Positions 22,918 to 34,710 are shown, numbered from the stretch's first letter. The stretch: 64,000 nt of DNA from Corinectria fuckeliana (GCA_019137255.1 WPDH01000013.1:186001-250000), one strand, 5' to 3'. Made by a program: numbers and translations. The notes: generated from the sequence alone by a model not told the origin.

Positions 22918-24935
22918 TCAGGGCGCGGCCGTGGGTGCCCGTGTTATAGCCTCCTCCTCCTCTTTATCCCGCGGCGGTGCCGACCGCGAGCGGAGATTTA
23001 GATTCCGCCCGATAACGCTCTCGTGGGGAAAGTTGGTCTCCCGGTAGCGGGACATGAAGTCGTCGCGGGGAACTATTATGGTGTGAGCTTTGTGCTGCCG
23101 CTTTGACAAGCCGTCGTCGGTTCGGGCCTTGCGGGCGTGACTTACTGTACGCTCCGCAGATGCGACGAATGCCTTCGAAAGCGGCTCGCCCGTGGAGGAC
23201 CCGCCAATTGTCAAAGACTAGATCATCGTATGTTAAACATTGCCACTACAATATTGGGAGAGGCTTAGAAGACTTACTGACGACGCGGCCGGGCGTCAGC
23301 TGGAACCAGTACTCGTTTGTCCGCCGCCGCAGAATCGAGTTCCACTTGCGAGCTGCGCCGTACCACTTGTTCGCTTCAAACAGGTCCAAGATGCCGCGGT
23401 CGTCGTTGTTCCAGCGCACCTTGACCAGCTCATCGCCGTCCTGCTCGATGACCGGATAGGTTTGGTCTGGAACAATGGCAATGCCCTTGTTTCCGCTGGC
23501 GTGCCAAGGGATCCTGGTGGTTCGCAGAACCTCGTATGCGTCGGGAGACTCCTTCTTCAGAATGGCCGCCGCGTTGAAACCATCGACGAGTAGCGACTGG
23601 CCACCGAGGGCGTCGTCGGTCGGCTTCGCGTTGGGAGGGGCCGAGTGGGAGAGCAGGTGGAATGCCTGCAGGCCTGACGGCTCGGTGAAGTACGTCGTGT
23701 CGGTGTGAGCTGGAAGAGCGAGGTTGGTGTATGCTGTGTCCGCCAGAGCAAGGTCGGGGATGAAATCGTAGAAGCCACCGTAGTGAGTGGTTCGGATAGG
23801 ACCAATCTTTCCAAGGAGGGCCTCGGTGGCCTCCGGGGTTGGCGGCGTGTCAACGACGAAGCTAAACCCATGAACTCGCTATTGTTTGTGAGATATCAAT
23901 CTTGTCTTGTGGATTACACGGCGCCTTACGATATTTCTGGTGAGGTTGGCCATTCCCTTCTCGTCAGACTCGCTCATGACGGCATCAAACAGCACCTCGG
24001 GAGGTGAAGTCTCAATGCTTGTATCCCAGAGAGACCGCGGACTGTATTTTTAGTTATACAAAGAGAAATAGACAAAAGGATATGGATAATCTTACTGATC
24101 TTGTCCAAACTGTTCAATATTTCCGCCGTCGAAGCAGCTCTCCAGCCACGACCAGGGGTGCTGGCTCTTGTGAGAATCCGACCCTTACACATGGTTAGTT
24201 TTGGGTAATGGTGTGATTTCCTGGCAGAGCAATTACATTGAACTTCCAGGTGCTCTTGGGTCTCTTTGAAGTTGACTGGGTGGATGTCTTCTGGCAACTA
24301 CTCCATCTGGTCAGCAGGCTCTAAGTCGCAACCATTAATGAAAAATACCCTGAATGTGTCAAAATTGCGCTGCCTCGTGTCTTGATTGACACATTGAGTA
24401 CACTGGCAGTTATCCCTGTTCAATTGGTTTAACAATCTGCGAAGAAAGAAAATCTGTATTAGAGAGTGCGGGCTTACCGAAGCCAGACGTTAGGGCTGGG
24501 AAGCAGGAGATCAGCTCAGCAAGAGAGAAAGGGACGCTTAGGGTTGCAATTGGGACTTACAAGGTCCGATGAACAGTCCGCCCCCCTTGTTCTTTGCCAA
24601 GGCTGATTTTAGGCCCTTGTGAGAGTACGACGGTCCTCCCAGAAGAAACCCATCGCTTGGGAGCAGGCGCTTGGAACCTTGCTATTGGAGGCTGTCGTTT
24701 GGTGCAACCAACAGTCGAGGCCGCAGACCAGCCCAACAGACCGGCGGCGCTGTGAATAATGACCCGGGGTTTAGTCTCGGTCTAGTCTGCTTGCAGATGA
24801 TGGGAACTTTGACCACCAGAGAGAGAGAGGGACACACGCAAAGGTGGGAAGAAGGGAGGGGTTGATGGGCGCAACCAAGAGTGGCATGGTTGCTTACCTT
24901 GAGGAACGACGCACAAGACCAAAGCGGCCGATCAT
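22918..24935 (-). CDS. Trimethyllysine dioxygenase (epsilon-N-trimethyllysine hydroxylase), carnitine biosynthesis
   Basis: Fe(II)/2-oxoglutarate dioxygenase that hydroxylates trimethyllysine, the first step of carnitine synthesis; mitochondrial in animals. Ten exons encode 466 residues: 24935-24898, 24749-24561, 24495-24478, 24415-24349, 24297-24237, 24183-24096, 24041-23930, 23878-23278, 23217-23146, 23072-22918. The start MIGRFGLVRRSSSAAG is Arg/Ser-rich without acids, a mitochondrial presequence. The N-terminal zinc-binding-like domain reads PNVWLRDNCQCTQCVNQDT; the dioxygenase core has the HxD iron motif in LPAHTDTTYF and the distal histidine in VFDNWRVLHGR-like sequence (here IFDNWRVLHGR), ending RDDFMSRYRETNFP. 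Exon 3 is only 18 nt. The equivalent N. crassa gene is known as cbs-1. Family assignment is strong; each junction has GT..AG ends. Confidence 0.92.
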
Positions 24936-26184
24936 TGTCACAGAAGGTAAAGTAGTTGAGAGTATGTTTTAAAAAAGGGGTTGAAAGTCTCAGCAGTTTT
25001 CCAGGCATTCAATTGCTGTTGCTGGTCTTTGTAGTGATGAAGCTTGCGTCTTCTCGATCCAACTTGGGCGGTTTCAGTGCGGGCCAATGGTTTGCCTAGA
25101 CCTCGGCAGACTGGGTCCCCGATAATCGCATCTCAGCTTCCGACAGTAACCAGCCAGCCATCATGAACGACCGATGAAGTGCATTGTGCATGCAGATGAC
25201 TGTCAAAGTCGATGATTATTCTTCTCATTAGCATGGGCCGTGATGCGTTTGTGAATCATGCGAGATGTTCTCTGTTTCATGTGATCCGCCAGCTGAATCC
25301 TAGACGACGGTGTTAGTTTAGGCGATTGTGTGCTGAACCGTTCTATAACCAGAACGAGACAGGGAAAAGCGGAATCTCAGCCAACAACATGTGCCACTCT
25401 GTCTCACGAATGCACCCTCTCCGTCTTAATGGTCTTATTCATCCGAATATTGGACCTCGCTTACCTAGCTTATGCCCCTGCTTGGCTACACCCAGAAAAG
25501 GCAGTTATGCACATAGGCCTCGTGATCATGGCCCAGCCGAGTTTGTTTGCTTCCACAACTCATTGATCACAACAAAGGCGGAACTCAAAAGACCGCGTCG
25601 CGACCATCTCACTCACCCATAGCTTATCTTCCTCTCTTCTTGGCCATGCTCGGACCTCTTCCTCCTGCAGAACGTGGCTGTCCCAGCTTCCAATGATCGC
25701 CCTGCCCCCCACAAGTTTAAGCGCCCACCTCGCTTCCGTCGACTGGCCGCCCACAGAGGGACCCAAGGCTCACCGTTGCCTCCATCCCTCCATCACTCAC
25801 AGCGTCGCCATGTTCCCAAGGCTCTGGGTCGGGCCCAGAAACCTCCCTTGGCTGCATCTGCTGGGGCCGGGTTCCTGGCACTTACAGTCACTACTTGTCG
25901 CTGCCGCGCCTATCTTGCCTCGCTGATTGGCACCACCGACGCGGTCCGCGACCTAAGGCTGACTTGATGTTGCCTCTTCACGACCAACACGCAGATGTGC
26001 GTCCTTGATGTAGGGAGGACCAACAGTGTTCTCCCTCATGGTGGGAGAGCCCTTCTTGCTCTTGGGCCTTTATTACCGCCAGGGCCGCTGCGCGGCGTCT
26101 GCACGAGAAGCGCCTCCTCCTCGTCCTTCCCTCTTGTCTCCTCGACGCGTCTTTGAACTTGCCTCTCTTCCATGTTGAGTCGTC
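24936..26184. other. Intergenic: divergent promoter region
   Basis: About 1.25 kb between two divergent genes (TMLH and the Cys-rich membrane protein). ORFs on the plus strand at 25326-25967 lack protein-like features. No repeats beyond simple sequence are seen. Confidence 0.5.
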
Positions 26185-27288
26185 ATGGCCTCACCAGTAT
26201 TCCGACCTCGTGGTGGAATTCTCCTCCAGACATTCCTCGTGGTGGTCTCGTTTCTTCTTGCTCCGGCTACCTCTGCTGCAGTAGATCTTTCGCTGGAGCT
26301 GAGTTGGATTCAAGAGCCATCGGCATACCAAAGATCTCGGGAGTTGGCACCCAGAGTCTTCACACGCGATGATTCATCGTCGTGTGCCCTTAAGGGGTAC
26401 TCGCAGTGTGGAAGCCAGGTTCCCCAAGATTTCTGCTGTCCCACCGATTCACAGTGCATGGTCATCGCCTCCAACACGACCATCGTCTGCTGTCCCAAGG
26501 GAGCTTCTTGCGATGCCATCCGGCCCATCGTCTGCGATGTCGCCCTTCAGGACATATCGGAGCACCCAGACGCGCCCATCCACACCCTCGCTCTCGACAA
26601 GTCCATGAAGCGGTGCGGCAGCACATGCTGTCCGTTTGGCTACGTCTGCAAAGACGACGAGAGCTGTGTGCTCGATGACAACCAAGACGAGTATGACTAC
26701 CTCGTGCCCGAGGCCTCGCCCGAGTCCTCATCCACGTCTATTCCCACGTCAACTGCATCCATCGCTATGGCAACATCAGAGGTGCCCAATTTCATCACCC
26801 CACAGCCCTCCTCGATAACGTCGACTAGGGCCGCCGAGCCAACCAGCCCCGATGACGACTCGGCAGACAGTGGTAATGGCGGTATCAGTCCCGCAGGTGT
26901 GGTCACGGCGTGTACCGTCGCCGGCGTTTGTTGCGCTGCCGGACTTGGGATATTCGTCTGGCTGAAATGGTTTCGGAAGAGACCAGAGAGCCCTCATACT
27001 CCTGGCCGAGAATCATGGGGCTACTTCTCTACGCCAGGAGAAAGCACACGGCAACTTTACCTTGCTCGAGGTCCCGATGACAAGTTCGTCGTCACCCCAA
27101 GCACGGCCGGATTCTCGCCTCCTCCCATTCCCCAGGCTCCCGGTTTCCGAGAGAATGACAGTCGCAGCCCTGTGGAGCTACCTGCAACGCCTGTTTCACT
27201 TTGCATGTGGATGGATCTCGAGGATGCGTCCGTGGAGGAGCCCAAGTTGGCGTATGTTGTACCGGCCAAGCGGCCAGCCGAGAGATAA
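26185..27288 (+). CDS. Secreted-type Cys-rich single-span membrane protein
   Basis: A single exon encodes 367 residues of unknown function. Residues 1-31 form a signal peptide (hydrophobic LLQTFLVVVSFLLAPATSAA). The ectodomain contains paired cysteines in a granulin-like pattern: CGSQVPQDFCCP, IVCCPKGASC, CGSTCCPFGYVCKDDESC. A Ser/Thr/Pro-rich stalk follows (residues about 178-230), then a membrane helix at about 237-259 (VVTACTVAGVCCAAGLGIFVWL) and a basic stop-transfer KWFRKR. The cytoplasmic tail is about 100 residues, Pro-rich. Such type I proteins are common in Pezizomycotina and have been suggested as wall or surface sensors, but no role is established. The start at 26185 gives the best signal peptide. 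Confidence 0.83.
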   Translation: MASPVFRPRGGILLQTFLVVVSFLLAPATSAAVDLSLELSWIQEPSAYQRSRELAPRVFTRDDSSSCALKGYSQCGSQVPQDFCCPTDSQCMVIASNTTIVCCPKGASCDAIRPIVCDVALQDISEHPDAPIHTLALDKSMKRCGSTCCPFGYVCKDDESCVLDDNQDEYDYLVPEASPESSSTSIPTSTASIAMATSEVPNFITPQPSSITSTRAAEPTSPDDDSADSGNGGISPAGVVTACTVAGVCCAAGLGIFVWLKWFRKRPESPHTPGRESWGYFSTPGESTRQLYLARGPDDKFVVTPSTAGFSPPPIPQAPGFRENDSRSPVELPATPVSLCMWMDLEDASVEEPKLAYVVPAKRPAER

Positions 27289-27975
27289 ATTACTTGATGA
27301 GAGGGATCAAAACACGAAATGATAACGATATGACGAGCAATGTATTACGGTGAACACACAACAATCTTCTTCTTTCTTGTATATTCTTTAGCCTTAATGC
27401 GATCACGGGGAGGCGGCTCTGATGCCTAATTTAGGTAGCACAAATGGGATGGATGCCTTTCAAGATTCAGCATTTTGCTACTAGATTCAACATTTATCAG
27501 CACCATGGCGATTCTGTTCATTCTCCTAAGTTCTGCCGCAAGTTGGAATGGGGGCGCAGATTGCACTTTACAATAATTGCAATTCCAACTCGAGTGGCAA
27601 AATGCCCGTCTTAGCTTACACGTGGAAATGCACAGTGTGCGAAGCTGTCTCATCGCTTCACACAGTGTCGCTTCATCCTCCAACACACCAAATTAGTTCA
27701 AAAGATTCAAGTTGGAATCCAACAATACCCACCCAGACAATTGCCCACAACGATCCAGCGGACCCTTTCTCGGTGCTTTTTACCCCCTAACACGCGGATT
27801 TCTTGATTATAGAGCTGCGTCCCCTGCCGCCAGGACCGCAATCAACATCCGCGAGTCGCATCGAGACTACGCGGGCCATGGCTGGCTTGCGCATCAATCG
27901 GCGCCATCTACGAGCCTGATCACGGGTCTTCCTACGTCGCGAAGCTAAGACAAGACCGTCGGCCCTGAGCCTACA
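27289..27975. other. Intergenic: terminator and promoter of same-strand genes
   Basis: This 687-bp gap holds the 3' UTR of the upstream gene, an AT-rich start and the promoter of the ubiquitin protease gene. Small ORFs are judged spurious. Confidence 0.5.
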
Positions 27976-30207
27976 ATGACTCCCCAACATCCCACGTTCG
28001 ATACCTTTTACGACGATCAAGTTGCGGCACATCGACAGCTCTACGCTCGCGAACCCTTTTGGGACCGCCTCTCCCAGCCAACTATCCTGGTCTCCGTCCT
28101 TATCCTCGTCGTCACCGTCAGCTACAATCTATATGGGTCTTCGGCCACTCTGGAAGGGACGACATCGCTACTGGCAACGTGCCTGTGGGACGCGCTCGTA
28201 TTCGCTCTGCCCGCAAGCTTCCTGAATGCCCTAGACGACCGGATCAATCCATCCTTGGCCCCACGACCGATGTTACACCCTGAGCAGAGCGCCCATGCTG
28301 CGAAAAGCGAGACCATGAAGAGGATACTGGGGCTGGACCGCTCAGGCGGGATGATGGCCTCGGTGTTCCAGGCGCGAAGCCGAGCTCTGTCGATGACCGG
28401 AAGTGTCCTCGGGCTGAAGGTCGATTCCGACAGACCGGCAGGATTGGGCAACCGGGATAACTCTTGTTATCAGAATAGCATTCTGCAGGGTCTAGCCGCT
28501 CTAAAACCTCTGCCCGAATACCTCTCCGCGTATCTCCAAGCTTCCGAGGATGAAGACGGCGATCGCGACGTCGCGCAGACTCTACGGACACTAATATCCG
28601 ATTTAAACGACGGTTCGAATAATGGGAGGACGCTGTGGACCCCGAGCCTCCTCAAGTCGATGAGCACGTGGACGCAACAAGATGCTCAGGAGTACTTCTC
28701 CAAGATCTTAGACGACATCGATAAGAGCGTGGCAAAGGCAATGAAGAAGGTGCAGCAACAACACCCTGGCTTGCAGGCCAACATCGCAAAGGATGACACG
28801 GCTGCTAGTCAGCATAGTGACGACAGCGGTTATCAAAGTTTGTCCAGCTCGAAGAGTTCTGATACGAAGCTCCCCCGAAATCCGTTGGAGGGGCTCCTCG
28901 CCCAGCGCGTGGCCTGCGTGCAGTGTGGGCATTCGGACGGCCTGTCCATGATACCGTTCACCTGTTTGACACTCAGCTTGGGGTTGAACAAGAATCAGCA
29001 TGACCTGTACGAGCGCTTAGACTCGTATAGCAAGGTTGAGTCCATCGAGAACGTGGAGTGTGCGAAATGTACCCTTCTAAAAGCCCAAAGGCTCTTAAAC
29101 AAGCTGGTTGAGAAGATGCGCGAGGGTTCCATGGCCGGAGAGCAACTGGCTGAGCCTTTGCGGAGGCTAGAGGCCGTGGAGCTAGCCCTCGAGGAGGACG
29201 ATTTTGACGAAAAGACCTTGATGGAGAAGTGCAAGATCTCGCAACAAAGCAAGGTCAGCACTACGAAAACCAAACAGATTGTGGTGGCTCGTCCGCCACA
29301 GAGCTTAGCCATTCACATGAATCGCTCCGTCTTCGACCCGATGACGTTCAACATGATGAAGAACTCAGCGCCGGTCAACTTTCCTATGACTCTCGATTTG
29401 GGACCGTGGTGTTTGGGTAGCGCCGGAACGACCACTGCCGTCGACTCGGACGCGGAGACTGAGGAGCAGTGGCAATCAGACCCCAGGGAGTCGATGATTG
29501 CGGGCGACCTGAGCCCTTCGAAGCTGACGGGGCCCATCTACAAACTTCGCGCCGTCGTTACACATTACGGGCGACACGAGAACGGGCACTACATCTGTTA
29601 CCGCAAACACCCACGACACACGCCTTCCTCCTCGCTCGCCGCTGAAAAGGAGACGTCGGCCGAGCCTGGTGAACAAGATGACGGGATTACGGCACCGCTC
29701 TACGACAGGAAAGCGGAGATGAGCAGGGAGAAGGGGTCGGACGAAACAGAGATGGACTGGTGGAGGCTGAGCGACCACAACGTGTCGGTGGTGAAGGAAG
29801 AAACCGTGTTAAGCCTGTCACCAGGGGTGTTCATGCTGTTCTATGACTGCGTGGATCCCAACACGGTATTGACAGCCGAGGACGGGCCCATGCAGGATGC
29901 GCATGAGGGAGCGGATACTACGGCACGGGACCACGGTGCCGAAGGCGGAGACGGGTCGGCTGCGTGCGAGAAGGATGGTACGAAAACGGTCTTAGCCAGT
30001 CGTATCGATGAAGACCAACAGCATCAACAGCATCAACAGCAGCAAGCTAATAAGGCGGAGACGGCGACTGAAACAGGTGGCTCCGGACTGATGGCGGCCA
30101 ACACAGCCACGACAACGGAGACGGAGACCCTTGACATCGGGTCGGCGGCGGCGGTCGAGACTCTTCGCTCGGCCGAGGGAGAAGAGGAAGCCCGGACGGT
30201 AAGGTGA
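27976..30207 (+). CDS. Membrane-anchored ubiquitin carboxyl-terminal hydrolase (USP family, Ubp1-like)
   Basis: Cysteine protease that removes ubiquitin from proteins. A single exon encodes 743 residues. A transmembrane segment lies at about 36-54 (TILVSVLILVVTVSYNLYG), and a second hydrophobic stretch near 63-82. The USP catalytic domain begins at GLGNRDNSCYQNSILQGL with the nucleophile Cys164; HENGHYICYRK contains the catalytic His538, and WWRLSDHNV the Asp600. Two CxxC pairs (CVQCG near 313 and CAKC near 359) form the usual zinc ribbon. The domain ends VFMLFYDC; the last 110 residues are low-complexity Gln/Glu/Thr. An N-terminal membrane anchor recalls yeast Ubp1 and animal USP30, which suggests ER or mitochondrial membrane location. 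The long USP insertions are typical of fungal homologues. Confidence 0.9.
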   Translation: MTPQHPTFDTFYDDQVAAHRQLYAREPFWDRLSQPTILVSVLILVVTVSYNLYGSSATLEGTTSLLATCLWDALVFALPASFLNALDDRINPSLAPRPMLHPEQSAHAAKSETMKRILGLDRSGGMMASVFQARSRALSMTGSVLGLKVDSDRPAGLGNRDNSCYQNSILQGLAALKPLPEYLSAYLQASEDEDGDRDVAQTLRTLISDLNDGSNNGRTLWTPSLLKSMSTWTQQDAQEYFSKILDDIDKSVAKAMKKVQQQHPGLQANIAKDDTAASQHSDDSGYQSLSSSKSSDTKLPRNPLEGLLAQRVACVQCGHSDGLSMIPFTCLTLSLGLNKNQHDLYERLDSYSKVESIENVECAKCTLLKAQRLLNKLVEKMREGSMAGEQLAEPLRRLEAVELALEEDDFDEKTLMEKCKISQQSKVSTTKTKQIVVARPPQSLAIHMNRSVFDPMTFNMMKNSAPVNFPMTLDLGPWCLGSAGTTTAVDSDAETEEQWQSDPRESMIAGDLSPSKLTGPIYKLRAVVTHYGRHENGHYICYRKHPRHTPSSSLAAEKETSAEPGEQDDGITAPLYDRKAEMSREKGSDETEMDWWRLSDHNVSVVKEETVLSLSPGVFMLFYDCVDPNTVLTAEDGPMQDAHEGADTTARDHGAEGGDGSAACEKDGTKTVLASRIDEDQQHQQHQQQQANKAETATETGGSGLMAANTATTTETETLDIGSAAAVETLRSAEGEEEARTVR

Positions 30208-33104
30208 ACGACAGCTACGGGCGGTGGCGGTGCCATACAGCACCTACGCTCGCCGTCTCAAGGGCGCGGTTACAGACTTGAACTTGCATAGCGACGGCGC
30301 AACAGTGAAGCATGGGTCAAGAATATTTGGACTTGTACAGGTGGTTGGGGGTTTTTTTTTGCCCGAGAGGGAATCATGCATGACGGACTGTTTTCAGTAT
30401 GACGGGAGATCTTGTACGGCATCTAAAGCCGAGTCGCACGCGAATGAGAAGACAGTATGTAAAGGGGCCAGCTAGCATGAGCATCACACAGATGCCAGGA
30501 CCCCTACTTTGCTTTGGCTTTTTAGTACTCCAAGGACGAAGCCGATTTTTCCGAACTGACCCAATTTGCGGTGCGCTTGGAGCCGCACTTACGAGTCTCC
30601 ATCCTTTAAACGTCGGCGCCTAAAGGTGCGACAGATAGGCCTAATAGACGAGCATCGAAGACGCAGAAGAAACAGGTCCCCCCTTTTTCTCTTTGGTTCG
30701 GCTTCCGTACCGAGCCAGTCCGTACCGAGCCAGTGCGATACCAAGGGCCAACCAACATGAAGGACAAAAAAGCACAGCGACACAACGAGCACCACCCCAC
30801 ATAGACGGTTATCCCGGATGGTTTGTCTATTGTCAATGAATGAAATGCTGCCGGATTTGTTTGCGACACAGAAGCTTGTGTCTTACTAGAGCGGGAACAA
30901 GAAAAAGCGGCTTACGACGCTGGCCAACGACGTCATCGGATGAGCGCATGTGCGCATCCGTGGAGACGCTCTTGCTGAAGACGGGCATGAGCAGCACAAC
31001 TACCATTTATTATGGAGAAGGCGATTACATAGTCCGCAATCGCGATCAGTTGAAGAGGATGGAGATCATGGCGAACAAATGTTCTCACAACGCGACAAGA
31101 GAAAGAACCCAAGATAAAAGGGGTCCTGAAGGGAGCAGAACACCCCTGGGCCTACATAGTATCTATCTATCCGCTCGGACGGCGACGATATGCCATGAAT
31201 TGCAGTAATTACAACCGATTCACACAAATTTCAATCCAATGAGCGGTTGCAAAGGACGAGCTGTTCCGGCGGACCCACCAAGCCCCATCCATCCATCTCG
31301 TCACCTCGTGGTAGGAAAATAATTACAAGCTGGAATCCCTGCAATGGAAGGCTTGTTTTGCTTTTTGGCATGGGCCATGAGGGCCGCCCCTGGCCCCTAA
31401 AGTGACAGTGATTAGCACCTGAATGGGTCCATCTCCAAGGGGGAGAGTGCTGGGCGGGCAGCAACTCATCCGGAGCCGCCTACTGGCCGGGTTTCCGTTT
31501 GCAAGGGCCTGTGACTGGCCGGGCCGTACTCTCCCAGCCCCTGGAGCTATCAGGATGTACGAAGTACGTGCTACTAGGTAGGTACGGGAGCTCCAGTAGG
31601 CTGGCTTCACGGCATTCTAGACCCGCTGGCACCAGCGCGTCGGCAGCTAAATACCTTGGAAGTTGGAACCTAGAAACATGGAATCCATTGCTTGGGCAAA
31701 TCTCAGCAAATCTCGGCCATCTCTCTCAGGCCTCCATCGCGGGTAAACCTGGGCCCTCCTCGGTTCCCCAGTACGATAAGGACATGATGCCACTTGTGTC
31801 TTCTTGGTGTGGTTCCCGCCTACAGTCTCTTCTCTCCTCCCCGCGACGTTGGTGTACCTATCAGCCAATCAGAATACAAAGTAATGTATCCGTCCGGTAG
31901 GGGCCGAGCAAGGGGGGTCCGCGGAATTAGGCATTGTACGAAGTACGATAGATACCTATGCCATGTCTCCGTACGCAGCCGGTTGGTTGTTGGTTGAGCT
32001 CACGTTGGCAGAGTTGGCTGTGCCCCTGATTGGTCTGCCGGTCCTTCGTGCTGCTAGACTAGAGCCTTGAATACATTTCTAGCTTACTAGTGCTACTACT
32101 CAGCCTGCTACGGTGGCGTGCTCCTGATGAGAGGAACGCACAGGGACGTTGGGACAACAGTTGCGCCTGCGCTATCTACAGTTTCCTGTCGTATCCTGTT
32201 TTGTTGTGTCCGTGCTAGTAGACCAGGCAGTGTAATTAGGTACCTACTTAGCGCTGGTGCGACTTTGCTGTTGGCGGCGTGTGTTCGACGAAGCATAAGG
32301 CCGGAGTGGGGTCTGAAAGGAGTGGGACTTTAGAGGAGCGGGTACTCCGTATTTGCGCAGTACTAGTACTACTTAAGTAAGCTACAAGGCACGGCCTCGC
32401 CTAGATGGGTAATCTGGGTACCTAGGCCTAGTTATCATTTTGTTGGTTTCGTTTCGCTCAGGCAGCCAGCAAAAGTCCGTGGACCGTACTCCGTAGAACT
32501 AGCAATAATTAAGCCATGCCCCAAGCGCGCAAGCCTGGGAGGATGGACCTCGTACGGGTACCGCAGGGCGGCAGGCAGGCAGGTGCAGTGCGTGCAGTGT
32601 GCAGTGTGTGCAACACAGCCGCATTGAGGAGGAGGAAGGAGCGGCCTCGATGACGCCAGGGCCCGGACAAAAAAAGCCAATCAATCAACCGCCTCTCCGG
32701 TCGGCCCTTCCCACTTACCTTCCCGCCTACTACTAAGTAAGCTGCCTACCTAACTAAGTACATCATCACACCAACCTTCCTTCTTCGCCTCTTCTACCGC
32801 TCTTCTCCTTCCTTCTCTTCTTCATCTTCCTCCCACGCCGTATCGTTCAATCCTCGAGGTCGACCACCCCCCCTCCCCCCCCCGGAGTCAAGCTAGCCAA
32901 GCACTTTCGCTGCGTCGACAGCATTGTGTACGGGGATTTCTTTTTTGGTCTTCTCCCGTCTTTTTCTTTCACTAGGCGGCGACCCCTTCAGCCACAAAAC
33001 GCCCCCCCCTCCCCCGTCTCCAAAAGACGAGGAGCCAAAAAAAACACAACTGTCGCCAGTAACCGGAGGAAGCAAGGTCGAACTTCACAGCAGCACAACT
33101 CGCG
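30208..33104. other. Large gene-poor gap (2.9 kb)
   Basis: No convincing gene in 2.9 kb. ORFs of 60-133 codons occur (for example 31499-31900) but overlap on several frames, lack domain patterns and show no consistent codon bias. The right part is a pyrimidine-rich leader for the transporter gene, with CTTC runs at 32770-32840 and C runs at 32865-32883. It contains two TACTCCGTA motifs at 32343 and 32487, and a GCAG/TGCAG repeat at 32571-32612. It could include an undetected noncoding RNA, but I see no evidence for one. Confidence 0.5.
32571..32612. repeat. Imperfect GCAG/GTGCAG repeat
   Basis: GGCAGGCAGGCAG passes into repeated GTGCAGTGCGTGCAGTGTGCAG. Simple non-coding repeat. Confidence 0.7.
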
Positions 33105-34710
33105 ATGGCGGTAGCCGGCGATCTCGAAGAGGCCAGGGCCACGTCCCAATCGCTACCTCAGTCGGAGCACCATGCGTCACATATGGAAAAGGCGCCTTCT
33201 GATGGACGACCGAAGCTGCATGCCTCAGTGTACATCCTGTACGTACTAGCAGCGCTGTGATGCCATCCATGGATCCTGGATGACCTGGAGATGGACGCAA
33301 TGCGCATGGGCAATTTCACGACGCGCCGAGGCTAACAAAGGCTTTTCGGCGCATTTAGGAGCTGGATCTTCTTCTCCAACCTGACCATTCTCTTCAACAA
33401 GTGGCTCATTGACACCGCTGGATTCCGTGAGTCGCCCTCTGTCTTAGCTCACCCATCTTTTCTCTCCACCTCATCCAATGATGCAATGATGCTAACACCC
33501 ACTTGCAGGATACCGTAAGTCTCACGCAGTCTCATGATACCCACAGTGAGACCCCAGAAGCCATGTTCCGCTCAAAAGGACATTTCCAGGTCTCAGCTGT
33601 ATTAGAACCTCGGTCAAATTTACTGACACCCCAATCCAGCCATCATTCTCACCACTTGGCATCTCGTCTTTGCCACTGTCGCGACCCAGCTCCTCGCTCG
33701 CACCACCACTCTCCTCGATTCTCGCCATAGTGTACCAATTACCCGCAGTTTCTACATCCGCACCATCCTCCCCATCGGCATCCTCTACTCCGGCTCCCTC
33801 GTCTTCTCAAATGTCGTCTACCTCTACCTCTCCGTCGCCTTCATCCAGATGCTCAAGTCCGTGGGCCCAGTCGCCGTCCTCCTCGCATCCTGGGCCTGGG
33901 GCGTCGCTACTCCGAGCATGAGCACTCTTGGCAACGTCCTTCTCATCGTGTGCGGTGTCGCCATTGCCAGTGCTGGCGAGATTGAGTTCTCCTGGATTGG
34001 CTTCATCTTCCAGGTCACCGGCACCCTCTTCGAAGCCGTCCGACTTGTCATGGTTCAAGTCATGCTAAGCGGAGAGGGCATCCGCATGGATCCTCTAGTC
34101 GGCCTGTACTACTACGCGCCCGTCTGCACCGTAATGAACCTCTTCGTCGTCATCGTCACTGAAGGGCCCACCTTCCAATGGGACGACCTTACCAAGACTG
34201 GTTATGGAATGCTGTTCCTCAACGCCTCCGTTGCCTTCGTCCTGAACATTGTCAGCGTGTTCCTCGTAAGTCCCGCTCTACTATCCTCTGCCCAATATCT
34301 CTCTAACAGTCCACTGCCTTCAGATTGGCAAGACATCCGGCCTGGTCATGGCTCTCACCGGCATCCTCAAGAGCATTTTGCTCGTTGCCACCTCCGTCCT
34401 CATCTGGAACACACACATCTCCCTGCTCCAAACCCTTGGCTACACCCTCGCCCTTGTCGGCCTTGTCTTGTACTCCGTCGGCTACGAGCAAATCCTCGCA
34501 GGGTTCCACGAAGCGGTGATTTGGTTCTCCAATGTCTGGAATGCCGACAAACCAGAGGAGGGCAAGGTCTCGGTGAAAGTTCGCAGAGCCTTCATTATTG
34601 GCATAGTGGGCTTCATTGTTCTTGTCATAGCTGTGTCCCTCTGGCACTTTTACGGTCTTACGAGTGACGACATGGTGCAAATGACTTCTTCGTGGTTTAA
34701 TTCTACATGA
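33105..34710 (+). CDS. Drug/metabolite superfamily transporter, TPT/nucleotide-sugar type
   Basis: Polytopic transporter of the triose-phosphate/nucleotide-sugar (TPT) family, probably in Golgi or ER membranes. Five exons: 33105-33238, 33359-33426, 33509-33514, 33640-34265, 34324-34710; 406 residues. Splicing gives VYILSWIFFSNLTILFNKWLIDTAGFRYPIILTTWHLVFA, a family signature; without the 6-nt exon 3 (supplying bases of R, Y and P) the frame and the conserved YP are lost. About ten membrane segments follow, including conserved FIQMLKSVGPVAVLLASW, IASAGEIEFSWIGFIFQ, RLVMVQVML, GLVMALTGILKSILLVATS and the C-terminal LALVGLVLYS. The N-terminal 40 residues are hydrophilic. Substrate is unknown. 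A gene caller that ignores tiny exons would break this model. Confidence 0.87.

Noticed and set aside
31499..31900. 133-codon ORF in the large gap
   Set aside because: No homology pattern, overlaps ORFs in other frames, no plausible start context or splice sites.
24936..33104. tRNA or other structured RNA genes in the gaps
   Set aside because: Looked for the T-loop GGTTCGAATCC-type box and paired arms and found none that fold convincingly by eye; a tRNAscan or Infernal run would decide.
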